A stretch of DNA of 10,094 bases from Enteropsectra breve (GCA_024243835.1 JALPMN010000472.1:1-10094); one strand, 5' to 3'. Shown: positions 1-7,610, counted from the first letter of the stretch. The notes: generated by a model not told the origin, from the sequence alone. Numbers and translations are program-made.

Positions 1-797
1 GCTATAATGAGCACTGTGCCTATTATCACTCCGATTTTCCTTAGCTTCTTCATTCTTCGTTGCGAAACTGCCATTTCAACTCTTTCAGGATTCAAATAAA
101 TAATGTATGGCTTTTTTCTCTCCTCTTCCTCCTGTGTCTCAATCTTATGCAGATCATAAAAATTAAACAAACTTGCAGTTACCACAGGATAAGATTTTTC
201 AGCAGAAACAAGCTTATTTTTGTCTTCTTTATGATCCATGTTTACAATAACAATGTCATTGTTGGTGATATTATCATCGTTGCTGCTTGTCGCTGCCTCT
301 ATAGCACTGCTTTCTTTTTTCAGCTCTTTATTATCTTCTTTTTCTTCGCTTAATTCTTTAATATCTTCTTGTTTTTCGTTTAATTCTTTAACATCTTCTT
401 GTTTTTCGTTTAATTCTTTATTTACAGTGGGTTCTTCACTATCCCCTACTTGTTCATTTACTTCTTGAGTAGGTTCTTCAGTATCTTTTATTTGCTCATC
501 CTGTTCTTCATTATCTTTTATTCGTTCTTCTTGTTTCCTTTTTATTTCGTCTGGCCACAGCAATGGTTTTTCACTCTTTTCCTCATGATTCTCTTGAGCA
601 ACGGCATTTTCCTTTGGCTGCTCAACCCCCTGTATGTCTTGTATCTCCTGTATTTCCTTTTCTATCTCACCTATGTCCTTCTCTATCTCTTCCATTACCC
701 CTGTGTGATCATTGCTCTGGCTGTTGATGCTCTCCTTGCTCTGATTCTTCTTGTTGTTCATTTTACCACTACCATGTGAGCGTCCAAATCCCAGCAT
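1..797 (-). CDS. Charged repeat-rich protein with a hydrophobic segment at the window edge; partial, C-terminus beyond window
   Basis: Not a family I recognise. The minus-strand frame is open from a stop at 901-899 to the left edge, so it lacks a stop in the window. The first in-frame ATG is at 797; a second at 761 (MNNKKNQSK) is an equally possible start. About 265 residues are visible. The protein is dominated by Glu, Lys, Gln, Asp and Asn. It has helix-prone segments (EEIEKDIGEIEKEIQEIQ) and a 10-residue repeat, KELNEKQED(V/I), in three tandem copies. A less charged stretch follows (VVTASLFNFYDL), then a basic patch (RRMKKLRK) leading into GVIIGTVLIIA, which looks like the start of a membrane helix with positive residues on its N-terminal side. 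I infer a coiled-coil or disordered domain tethered to a membrane; whether the tail is the true C-terminus cannot be seen. The plus strand shows long hydrophobic open frames here, which are antisense shadows. Frame confidence is high, function unknown. Confidence 0.75.
   Translation of the reverse strand, partial: MLGFGRSHGSGKMNNKKNQSKESINSQSNDHTGVMEEIEKDIGEIEKEIQEIQDIQGVEQPKENAVAQENHEEKSEKPLLWPDEIKRKQEERIKDNEEQDEQIKDTEEPTQEVNEQVGDSEEPTVNKELNEKQEDVKELNEKQEDIKELSEEKEDNKELKKESSAIEAATSSNDDNITNNDIVIVNMDHKEDKNKLVSAEKSYPVVTASLFNFYDLHKIETQEEEERKKPYIIYLNPERVEMAVSQRRMKKLRKIGVIIGTVLII
321..419 (-). repeat. 30-bp in-frame tandem repeat encoding KELNEKQEDV-type units
   Basis: Three 30-bp units (419-390, 389-360, 359-330) and a 9-bp partial unit lie inside the charged protein gene. 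The first two are nearly identical; the third has diverged to KELSEEKEDN. Because the period is a multiple of three, copy-number change would keep the frame open and simply lengthen the charged region. Confidence 0.8.
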
Positions 798-978
798 GCA
801 GTGCTGCTCTCTGTTTATTTTATGTCCTAAAAGGGGTACTTCTTCCGAAAAATAAAAGGAGAGAGAAAAGATTAAAGTTTATTGGCGGAAGACCCCCTTT
901 ATCGACATGCATCACAATCCAACAAGCAGCCCTTAAAATGCTATAAAAAGATCATTACTACCGGTATTATTTTTCAAA

Positions 979-984
979 TTTATT
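979..984 (-). terminator. AATAAA hexamer downstream of TOP3 stop
   Basis: An AATAAA motif on the minus strand begins 18 nt after the TOP3 TAG stop, in the 205-bp gap before the next gene. The position suits a polyadenylation signal, but the region is A/T-rich and the motif could be chance. The rest of the 798-1002 gap shows no gene or RNA that I can recognise. Confidence 0.3.
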
Positions 985-1002
985 GTCTATTTTCTGAGGA
1001 GT

Positions 1003-3516
1003 CTAAAGCTCATCCTCCCATTTAAAAAACTTGCATTTTTTATAGTTTTTGTTACAGCAGTAAAAGCCTCGTCCGTTGTTGGTTTCTGTGTGTGCGACCT
1101 TCCTGATTGGATCGTATCCGCAGTTACATTTTAGCTCATCGATATTTCTTTTATTCACAGCATCACTATTTCTATTATCGTATCTGCTATCACTATTGTT
1201 AAATCGATTTTCTCCATTGTTAAATCGATTTTCTCCATTGTTGTATCTGCTATCGTTATTGAATCTGCTGTCACTGTTGTATCGATTTTCTCCGTTGTTT
1301 CTATTGTTGCTCTGCTGCATGTTAATCGCATTCTCCTTCTGGTCCTCCCACAAAAAATACTCACATTTTTTCGGAAAATAAAAACAGGTGTAAAAACTAC
1401 GTCCCTTGTTGGCTCCCTTCTTCGCAGTCAGCATCTTCGCACTCTCCCCACAGTTGCATTTTAAATCAGGGCCATTCGAATTATCTCTATCGTTGTTGTC
1501 CCTCGGTGCAAATGCAGGAGCGATATTTACAGAAGGTTTGTTAACTGCTTTTCCTGTTACCCTATTTGCTGGCTTCTTCCTCGAAGGCCCCCTATCATCG
1601 CCACTGTCAGAATCATTATCCTTTTTAATATTAAAATCATGCTTCTTATTTATATTCCTCTTGAACTCCCCAATGCCCTCCTCAAGCCTCGTGTATATCT
1701 TTTTGTACAGCACTACCTCCTCATCCACCACATCCTTCGCTCTTCTGATACTCAAACATATTTTCTTCAAACTCTCTTCTAGTTTCTTTCTTAAATCCGG
1801 CTCTCCGATATTCAAATCAAGGCTGTTATAAATATCAATCAGATTAATTCCAAGATCCATCGGAATGATATACTTGTTCCCGTCTCTGCGCACATACTCC
1901 CTGTTCTGTATCTTCTGGATATGCTCATGAATCGTTGCATCTGTTCCTATCCCATTTTTGTCCATCAGCGCTATCAGCTCACTCTCAGTCAGATATCCCG
2001 GGGCTGTTGTCTTTCCATCCCTTATTTCCAGATTATTTTCTATTTGTTGGTTTATTTCCAAATCTGCCACCGGAATATTTTCCCATTTATCGTAGAAATA
2101 GACATCCAGGTAGTTTCTTTCCAGGATATTAAGGCCCCTGCACGTGAATTTTTCTACATTCGCTTCTGTAGAGCCACTATTCTGGCTGACTAACGACAGA
2201 GTGTACTCTATTTCTTCACCCTTGGCATTCTCGCTGATACACGCCAAATATCTACGCGCCACAAATTCATAGACCTGCCGCTCAGGCCCCTCCAGCTCAT
2301 TCCCCGCCTTTAGCGGATATATCGGTGAGTGTGCCTGATCATTGTTCTTTCCGCTTCTGGGATACAAAAACTTAAAATTGCTTGCATATTCCTCAAGCGA
2401 GCGATCAGCGGCCAGTTTTGAAATTATGCTTTTAAAATTAAAATTTGATGGATATGCATCTGTTTCAGTCCTGGGATATGAGATGTATCCGTTGTTGTAC
2501 AGCTTTTCTGCAATATTCATCAGCTGATGGCCACTCATTCTAAAATAGGAAGAGCATGTTTTCTGAAATTCAACGGTTCTTAGCGGAAGCGGCCTGTATT
2601 TTACTTTGTCTGAAACCACCTTGTTTGTAATAACAGCACTGCTATTTTTAAGAGCATTGTAAAAATGAATCACACAGTTTTTGTCAAAAATGTTCCCTCT
2701 GTTCCACTTAAAGCACATGCTTATCTCTTTATCGCTAACATTATTTGCTTTATTGTTTTTTATCTTTACTATGTTTTCAAGGGTATAAAAAGGCTCTGAA
2801 GTAAATTCCTGGATCTGCTTGTATCTCTGAACAACAAAATTAAGGGTTGGTATTTGGCACGGTCCGAAACTTATTATTTTGTTGTTTTCTTTTCCAGGGG
2901 TCTGTCCCGCTGTTTTATTAAACATATTAACATTAGAGGAAAAATTATCACTGTTGAGGCACTGAGCATACGACAGGGTCTGTAGACGAGTGAATGATGA
3001 TCCAATTCGAAGATCCAGCTCTATGCGCGCATCCACCGCGGCAGACTCGTGGGCGTTTATTTCAGAGAGTGACGAGAGCGCATTCTCTACGTCTGACCGG
3101 GAAATGGCAGAAAAACGCGCTCTTTTCAGCTTTTTGCGGGGAACAAGGCTCTGTATCTGCATGGCTATGTTTTCACCCTCACGGTCACAGTCTGTCCAAG
3201 CAACAACAAGATCCGCAGTGCTCGCCAGGTGCTTGATGTTCTCTGAAATCTGCACTGCATCGGCTGAAAGCGTCTTTTCAATGGGAGAGTCAAAAAGATC
3301 ATAGGGATTGCTGTCTGTCCACCGGCCCTTGTGCTGAAAGTCATGGCCGTATAAATGGCCCAGAACACTGGTAAAAATCATCCGGTCATCGTTGTAGTTG
3401 AAAAATATGTTCGGGCAGTACTTGTGTCTTCCTCTCTGGGTTGTGCAGTTAGTCGATAGGATTTTGCTGATGGACTTGGCAACTGATGGTTTTTCTGCGA
3501 TGTTTAGGATTTGCAT
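1003..3516 (-). CDS. TOP3: DNA topoisomerase III, type IA, with two GRF zinc fingers
   Basis: Type IA topoisomerase III cuts and reseals one DNA strand through a phosphotyrosine link. With a RecQ-family helicase and RMI proteins it dissolves recombination intermediates in the nucleus. The 837-residue frame shows the N-terminal TOPRIM domain, with EKPSVAKSI (Glu8) and TDCDREGE (Asp109, Asp111) as metal-binding acidic residues. The catalytic motif ISYPRTET has Tyr347 as the probable nucleophile and Arg349 beside it. DKNGIGTDATIHEHI (519-533) is a conserved core motif. Residues 620-685 are a charged, probably disordered linker. Two GRF-type zinc fingers follow: 686-724 (Cys687, 689, 711, 718) and 796-834 (Cys797, 799, 821, 828), each ending in (F/Y)F(L/K)WED. 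Budding-yeast Top3 is shorter (656 residues) and lacks these fingers, so the layout resembles animal TOP3A. The ATG at 3516 places the first beta strand directly at the N-terminus, as in the family. No intron is visible. Confidence 0.96.
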   Translation of the reverse strand: MQILNIAEKPSVAKSISKILSTNCTTQRGRHKYCPNIFFNYNDDRMIFTSVLGHLYGHDFQHKGRWTDSNPYDLFDSPIEKTLSADAVQISENIKHLASTADLVVAWTDCDREGENIAMQIQSLVPRKKLKRARFSAISRSDVENALSSLSEINAHESAAVDARIELDLRIGSSFTRLQTLSYAQCLNSDNFSSNVNMFNKTAGQTPGKENNKIISFGPCQIPTLNFVVQRYKQIQEFTSEPFYTLENIVKIKNNKANNVSDKEISMCFKWNRGNIFDKNCVIHFYNALKNSSAVITNKVVSDKVKYRPLPLRTVEFQKTCSSYFRMSGHQLMNIAEKLYNNGYISYPRTETDAYPSNFNFKSIISKLAADRSLEEYASNFKFLYPRSGKNNDQAHSPIYPLKAGNELEGPERQVYEFVARRYLACISENAKGEEIEYTLSLVSQNSGSTEANVEKFTCRGLNILERNYLDVYFYDKWENIPVADLEINQQIENNLEIRDGKTTAPGYLTESELIALMDKNGIGTDATIHEHIQKIQNREYVRRDGNKYIIPMDLGINLIDIYNSLDLNIGEPDLRKKLEESLKKICLSIRRAKDVVDEEVVLYKKIYTRLEEGIGEFKRNINKKHDFNIKKDNDSDSGDDRGPSRKKPANRVTGKAVNKPSVNIAPAFAPRDNNDRDNSNGPDLKCNCGESAKMLTAKKGANKGRSFYTCFYFPKKCEYFLWEDQKENAINMQQSNNRNNGENRYNSDSRFNNDSRYNNGENRFNNGENRFNNSDSRYDNRNSDAVNKRNIDELKCNCGYDPIRKVAHTETNNGRGFYCCNKNYKKCKFFKWEDEL
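1168..1305 (-). repeat. In-frame 18-21-bp repeats coding Asn-rich linker of TOP3
   Basis: Between the two GRF fingers, residues about 738-783 are built from short units of the types NNGENRF and NNDSRY. Two adjacent copies of the 21-bp unit that encodes NNGENRF are nearly identical at the DNA level (about 1200-1241). All units are multiples of three, so the linker can expand or shrink without breaking the second zinc finger. Confidence 0.8.
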
Positions 3517-3522
3517 GTGGAT

Positions 3523-3530
3523 AAAATTTT
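3523..3530 (-). promoter_or_regulatory. AAAATTTT motif just upstream of TOP3 start
   Basis: AAAATTTT lies six bases upstream of the TOP3 ATG and is preceded by CCTCC. Microsporidian genes have been described with AAATTT-like and CCC/GGG-like signals close to the start codon, so this fits. In A/T-rich DNA it may be chance. The rest of 3517-3666 holds no gene that I can see. Confidence 0.25.
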
Positions 3531-3668
3531 GGAGGAATTTGAATAAAAAGTTAGTTATTTGAGAGGATAAGCTATTGCTGCTACGAGTTATATGGAAAAT
3601 ATTCAGTCTAGTAATATAAGAGAGTGTCTGTTTAAAGAAAACTCTGGCAGTTAAGGGGCCATAAGAAT

Positions 3669-4226
3669 GAAAAATGTACTAAAATGATACTAGTTTGGAG
3701 TTTAAGAATAATTTTGCATTGTGAAGGTTTGAAAAATGTACTAAAATGATACTAGTTTGGAGTTTAAGATTAATTTTGCATTGTGAAGGTATGAAAAATG
3801 TACTAAAATGATACTAGTTTGGAGTTTAAGATTAATTTTGCATTGTGAAGGTATGAAAAATGTACTAAAATGATACTAGTTTGGAGTTTAAGATTAATTT
3901 TGCATTGTGAAGGTTTGAAAAATGTACTAAAATGATACTAGTTTGGAGTTTAAGAGTAATTTCGCATTGTGGATGTATGAAAAATGTACTAAAATGATAC
4001 TAGTTTGGAGTTTAAGATTAATTTTGCATTGTGGATGTATGAAAAATGTACTAAAATGATACTAGTTTGGAGTTTAAGAGTAATTTCGCATTGTGGATGT
4101 ATGAAAAATGTACTAAAATGATGCTAGTTTGGAGTTTAAGATTAATTTTGCACTGTGGATGTATGAAAAATGTACTAAAATGGTACTAGTTTGTAGTTTA
4201 AGAGTAATTTCGCATTGTGAAGGTAT
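3669..4226. repeat. Nine-copy tandem array of a 62-bp repeat
   Basis: Units start at 3669, 3731, 3793, 3855, 3917, 3979, 4041, 4103 and 4165, each exactly 62 bp. The core GAAAAATGTACTAAAATGAT followed by ACTAGTTTGGAGTTTAAG is almost invariant. A tenth unit begins at 4227 and dies out after a few bases. The period is not a multiple of three and both strands contain stops in most frames, so it is non-coding. Variation lies in the last third: GATTAATTTTGCA or GAGTAATTTCGCA, and GTGAAGGT or GTGGATGT. From unit 5 on, the first pair alternates strictly. There is no spacer between units. The flank 4235-4350 shows nothing recognisable. Confidence 0.97.
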
Positions 4227-4354
4227 GAAAGGACAGGTCTTAAAACGTAAGTGTGTTTGTGTTTCAAAGCTTGTTATCGCATTTTGAGAATCGCTGCTAT
4301 AGATTGCATTTCGAACTGCTTTAAAAGAATAGGTGTTTTGATGAATTATAGACT

Positions 4355-4555
4355 CTTTCCAAAAAAATGGAACCACCCCCGTATTTTACCTTTTTTATTA
4401 AAAATATTTTTCAACAAACCTTTAAATTTGCCACACTTCTAGAGTATACATATCTACATAAATGTTTAAATTTATACTTTATAAAATTCTTTTATATTCA
4501 AAAAATAGTCAATAAAAGTTTCGTTGCCGGCCAGCTTTCCAAAAAATGAAACCAC
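4355..4555. repeat. Pair of about 22-bp direct repeats at the left side of the Tc1-like element
   Basis: CTTTCCAAAAAAATGGAACCAC (4355-4376) recurs as CTTTCCAAAAAATGAAACCAC (4535-4555), differing by one base and one deleted A, with 180 bp between their starts. The second copy ends 6 bp before the transposase stop codon (4564-4562). This spacing resembles the inverted-repeat/direct-repeat ends of some Tc1 elements, where the repeats bind transposase. The 10-bp core GAAACCACTT (4548-4557) appears inverted at 5467-5476, a possible remnant of the other end. Confidence 0.55.
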
Positions 4556-4561
4556 TTGAGT

Positions 4562-5262
4562 TTAATATGTTATATGGCTACCTTTGTTTCGAATGACCAA
4601 CTCGCACCGTCTTGTGAAACTTATATATAGCTTTCGAATATCGCTTATCGCAATATTATCCCATAATTGTTGAACTTCTGTTATCAGCTGGCTTTTACTT
4701 TTATGTAACTTTTTTTCAAGCTGTTGATCAATATAAGCCCACACTTTTTCGATGGGATTCAAATCAGGGGACTGTGCCGGCCATTCCATCACATTTATTT
4801 CATTTTCTGTGAAAAAGCTGCGTGTATAGATCGACTTATGGCAGGGTGCATTGTCCTGCTGGAAGAAAAATTGTCTGCAACTCCCAGTATAACAGCTGAC
4901 TCATGCAGACAAGTACTAAGCACTCGAGTGTAGCTAAAACTATCCATAGTCCCATCAATGACTTCCAGGCTCGCGACTCCATTATATCCTATACAGCCCC
5001 AGAACATACTCATCCTCCGCCATGCTAGACAGTTGGCACAATATTCTCTGAATTGTAGCGTGAGCCAGGCAGACGCCAAGCTTTAACCTTTCCATCTCCA
5101 TTATAGAGGTAAAATCTTGATTCGTCGCTAAAAAATAGAGTTTTTATCTTTCTTAACGGTCACTACAGCCAGCTCTGAGATACTGCCTGTCGTGCCCTGA
5201 AGATACGAGAAACCGGCCGTATGCCAAGTACTGGTATATGATGGACTGCGTATGTGACCCAT
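4562..5262 (-). pseudogene. Tc1/mariner transposase (DD34E), broken
   Basis: A cut-and-paste transposase of the Tc1 group in three reading frames. The first part reads FSDESRFYLYNGDGKVKAW, with the first catalytic Asp at 5126-5124, up to an in-frame TAG at 5027-5025. A frameshift leads into MSMFWGCIGYNGVASLEVIDGT. A 1-nt loss in the A-run at 4866-4870 (plus strand) shifts into QQDNAPCHKS, with the second Asp at 4855-4853, and then WPAQSPDLNPIEKVW, with the catalytic Glu at 4750-4748. Exactly 34 residues separate that Asp and Glu, which places it in the Tc1 (DD34E) group. Upstream, 5262-5140 has only weak resemblance to the N-terminal helix-turn-helix region (GRFLVS..HDRQYLRA), followed by an apparent deletion of part of the linker. 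The stop codon lies at 4564-4562. It cannot make an active enzyme. Confidence 0.9.
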
Positions 5263-5343
5263 CAGGCAAAACAAAAGAAAACTCATGTTGTAAAACACCC
5301 ATATTTATTAAATTTTGTTCTTATTTATATCCTTAAAGTGTTT

Positions 5344-5405
5344 TTTGATATCACTACTTTTATTACTTTGATATCACTTTTATTACTATTTCTGATATCA
5401 TTATT
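5344..5405. repeat. Short GATATC-containing tandem repeat
   Basis: TTTGATATCACTACTTTTATTAC (23 bp, read in two parts: TTTGATATCAC then TACTTTTATTAC) is followed by a 20-bp copy lacking three bases and then a decayed third copy. It lies in an A/T-rich stretch (about 5290-5540) between the Tc1 remnant and the next open frame, and I see no gene there. Confidence 0.6.
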
Positions 5406-5542
5406 TGTCTATAGCCACAAAAATGTATGACACTGCCTTTCTCTTATCTTTGTGCTCTTGTTTTAAAAGTGGTTTCCTGGCAGCAACATACGACTAAAGA
5501 TTCTCATCAATAATAATAAATAATTTATTCATAAGTCAATGC

Positions 5543-5878
5543 TTAACGTATAAAAGTGTTAAATTCCTCTTCACTCGCTATAAACTCATTCTGGGCACCA
5601 GCCCTATCATACCCTTTCGGGTTTTGATTGGTGGAGTTTTAAGATGGAGGACAAGAATCACTATCTAGGCTCTCCGAAGTGGGTTGGGGATTGCTCCCAG
5701 AAGTCCATACTGTCTGCGGACAGCTCGCGTCTCCCCTCTTTGGCGTAAAAGTATCCCAGGTCATTTTGGTGTTAAGTTTCATAAGGAGAAATCCCCTGCC
5801 GTGGCCGGCATTTTTAAAGCCAAAAACCAGATAGTTATGATAAATTGATTTGTTAAAACTGGTTCTTGGCTCGTTCAT
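5543..5878 (-). pseudogene. Unrecognised open frame with one internal stop; strand uncertain
   Basis: On the minus strand an ATG at 5878 opens a frame (MNEPRTSFNKSIYHNYLVFG) to a TAA at 5641-5639. It then continues in the same frame (NSTNQNPKGYDRAGAQNEFI) to a second TAA at 5545-5543, about 110 codons in all. I do not recognise the product. The plus strand is also open over 5669-5841 and reads KEKSPAVAGIFKAKNQIVMIN, faintly like an integrase C-terminal domain. A retroelement LTR preceded by a purine tract begins just to the right, at 5947, so a decayed plus-strand pol end is a real alternative. GC content is higher than in the flanks. I would not assign a function. Confidence 0.3.
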
Positions 5879-5931
5879 GTCCTTTGGATAGGACTTCTCT
5901 GTTAACACGGGCTCAGGTTAGTAAAATTTTT

Positions 5932-5946
5932 AAGGAGGGAAAAAGA
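5932..5946 (+). other. Polypurine-tract-like sequence before the LTR
   Basis: AAGGAGGGAAAAAGA is all purine and directly precedes the TG that opens the proposed LTR. In Ty3/gypsy elements the polypurine tract sits immediately upstream of the 3' LTR. Its presence here would mean that this LTR also terminated another plus-strand copy, or it may be chance. Confidence 0.35.
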
Positions 5947-6229
5947 TGTCGTAATTGAGTTTCTCAACTCAGGCTACGACATCCCCCAAGAGTACTTTCA
6001 GTTCAGGCCGCCTAAACGCCCCAGTCATCTTTCAGCAACGAGCTGTATAGGTTCATCATGCCCTCAGGCGCACTATCTCTTAACTTTCTTTTTTTTGGAA
6101 ACCGCAATGGTAAAGACTTTTTCTTCGGTATCTTGCAGGACAATAAAGTGCTTAATAGAACTGTAGGCAGAGCCCTATATAACCATTTAATTAAATTACC
6201 TTTATGTCTTCATCGGTCTCCTCTCAACA
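5947..6229 (+). mobile_element. Ty3/gypsy long terminal repeat (5' LTR of the gag-pol remnant)
   Basis: The segment starts TGTCGTAATTGAG and ends CTCAACA, giving the usual TG...CA limits at 283 bp. A TATATAA box lies at 6176-6182, about 50 bp before the end. Two bases after the end comes TGGCGACAACGACAGG (6232-6247), whose leading TGG fits a tRNA primer-binding site. The gag frame overlaps the last bases. The LTR start carries a 9-bp inverted repeat (5945-5953 with 5975-5983). The start resembles the minus-strand LTR start at 9654 (TGTGGTAACTTGAG), which supports the left boundary. A second copy of this LTR is not in the window, so the limits are inferred. Confidence 0.6.
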
Positions 6230-6547
6230 TTTGGCGACAACGACAGGATGGCTTCCCGTATTTTCAGGGTCAAGCGGTGAAGACGTGGTGTACTGGCTCC
6301 GCTTGTTCGAGTTGTATAGGACCACTAAGAACCTCGATGAAGCCCATTCTCGTCTTCTTTTTCTCTGTTCACTCTCGGGCGAAGCGAAAAAATTTTACGA
6401 ATTTTCTGGATGTGACGAAATTTCACTAAGTGATGTGATGATGCTTTTTCAGCAGCGTTTTGACGAGTACAGCAATATTCCGCAAGCACAAGAGCTCATG
6501 GAAAGCTTATCAAAGCAAGCTGACGAATCATGGGCAGGTTTTATAGA

Positions 6548-6555
6548 AAAATTTG
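6548..6555. repeat. 8-bp target site duplication, left copy
   Basis: AAAATTTG directly precedes the left inverted repeat of the Merlin element and is identical to 7618-7625 directly after the right one. An 8-bp duplication is typical of Merlin/IS1016-type insertion. Confidence 0.92.
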
Positions 6556-6577
6556 GGAGCATGGGGAAAGTTTGACC
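6556..6577 (+). repeat. Left terminal inverted repeat of the Merlin element
   Basis: 22 bp, identical in inverted orientation to 7596-7617. The GGGGAAAGTTTGACC part also recurs in direct orientation at 7565-7579 inside the right end. Confidence 0.93.
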
Positions 6578-6618
6578 CCCGAGTTTTTTGTATAAAAATT
6601 TTCCAAACCTTGACCCTA

Positions 6619-7511
6619 ATGTCAAGGATTAATGAAGAGCTTGGAGAGATGTTTTGTACTTTTGGCTTTGTTGAGTTAGTGCAATGGATGATGCAAATGA
6701 GGCTGATCCATCATGAAATCTTATGTGAGTATAGCCATAGCCTTAATTTTGTGGCATGCAAGCGAAGCGTTGATGGGTGTGCGTGGAGATGCATGAATAG
6801 GTAATGCTCAAAATATAAATGTTATGTTTCGGAGAGAAAAATTCTTGGTTTGATCAATTTAACCTCCCGTGCAAAAGTATTTTAAAAATTATTCTGGGAT
6901 ATTCTATGCATCAACCAAGATAAAGCATAGATGAGAACCTGGGTGCAGATAGAAAATCTATTGCTAAGGTGATTGATTCATTAATTGCGAAAATGCCAAC
7001 CCCTGATTTCGCGGAAAATAAACTTGGTGGGCCTGGAATGATTGTTCAGATAGATGAAACGATGTTAAATCATGCCGTAAAAAATCATCGCGGCCGCTCT
7101 CCCTTCAACAAAACTGATGCGCTAGTAATTGTTGAGCTAAATACGCGCGTGAATAGGGTTTTTGCATGCATTATTGCAGAAAAGCGAGCTGAAACTATGA
7201 TCCCCATTATACTTTCGCAAGTAGCTTCCAATCGCAAGATTTACACTGATGAGCACAAATCTTATGGCAAGCTAGGGGAGTTCTTCGAGGAGCATTGCAC
7301 CGTCTGCCATAAATATGAGTTTATAAATCGGCTCACAGGTGTTAATACCCAGGCAGTTGAGTCTATAAATAATCTGATCAAGCTGGAGATCAAAAGAAGA
7401 CAGGGCATTAAAACTACCTGCAGAGCAAACTATTTGAAANAATTCTGCTTTAAATGGAACAACAAAGATGCNCTTTGGNATGCTTTTTTAGAATTGATTA
7501 AAATACAATAA
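6619..7511 (+). pseudogene. Merlin (ISXO2-like DDE) transposase, damaged
   Basis: The enzyme would cut and rejoin the ends of the surrounding element. The frame starts at ATG 6619 (MSRINEELGEMFCTFG), passes a Cys-rich region (VACKRSVDGCAWRCMN) and meets a TAA at 6802-6804. One A appears lost from the A-run at 6837-6841, moving the frame to NSWFDQFNLP. A second TAA is at 6921-6923. After that the catalytic domain is open to the stop at 7509-7511: IVQIDETM (first Asp), IYTDEHKSYGKL (second Asp) and TQAVESINNLIK (likely Glu), the pattern of the ISXO2-like transposase domain. Three N bases near the C-terminus leave a few residues unknown. Two stops and one frameshift make it a pseudogene unless some are sequencing errors. 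Confidence 0.88.
7440..7479. other. Ambiguous bases (N) at 7440, 7472 and 7479
   Basis: Three undetermined bases fall within 40 nt in the transposase C-terminus. They point to weak read support, so nearby frameshifts and stops deserve caution. Confidence 0.99.
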
Positions 7512-7564
7512 TTCTTACGTTTTCTTTACTTTTTATTTCTTTATTTTTTATATTTAAAAAACTT

Positions 7565-7610
7565 GGGGAAAGTTTGACCCCAAACCTATCCTGGAGGTCA
7601 AACTTTCCCC
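7565..7610. repeat. Subterminal hairpin in the right end of the Merlin element
   Basis: GGGGAAAGTTTGACC (7565-7579) pairs perfectly with GGTCAAACTTTCCCC (7596-7610) across a 16-nt loop, so the right end holds an extra internal copy of the terminal repeat facing the terminal one. The left end lacks an equivalent long hairpin; only CCTTGAC...GTCAAGG near 6608-6627 is comparable. Confidence 0.85.

Noticed and set aside
60..779. Plus-strand open frames of hydrophobic, Leu/Ser/Phe-rich protein
   Set aside because: They are antisense to the charged minus-strand gene; GAA/AAA-rich codons read backwards give such residues.
1076..1381. Plus-strand open frame rich in Leu and Ser
   Set aside because: Antisense shadow of the TOP3 zinc-finger region, including its coding repeats.
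3676..4176. TACTAAA boxes in the 62-bp array as intron branch points
   Set aside because: No splice-donor/acceptor pairing or flanking exons; the motif simply repeats with the array.
3669..4226. Possible CRISPR array
   Set aside because: Units abut directly with no unique spacers, and the surroundings are eukaryotic; it is a minisatellite-like tandem array.
4113..4376. Minus-strand 87-codon frame
   Set aside because: It starts in the Tc1-side direct repeat and runs into the 62-bp array; it has no domain and is a chance frame.
6058..6429. Plus-strand 123-codon frame overlapping the LTR
   Set aside because: It lies in another frame than gag, crosses the LTR end and primer-site region, and shows no domain.
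6802..6841. Programmed frameshift or stop readthrough in the Merlin transposase
   Set aside because: Two separate stops plus a homopolymer slip are better explained by decay or sequencing error; no slippery site with a downstream structure is evident.
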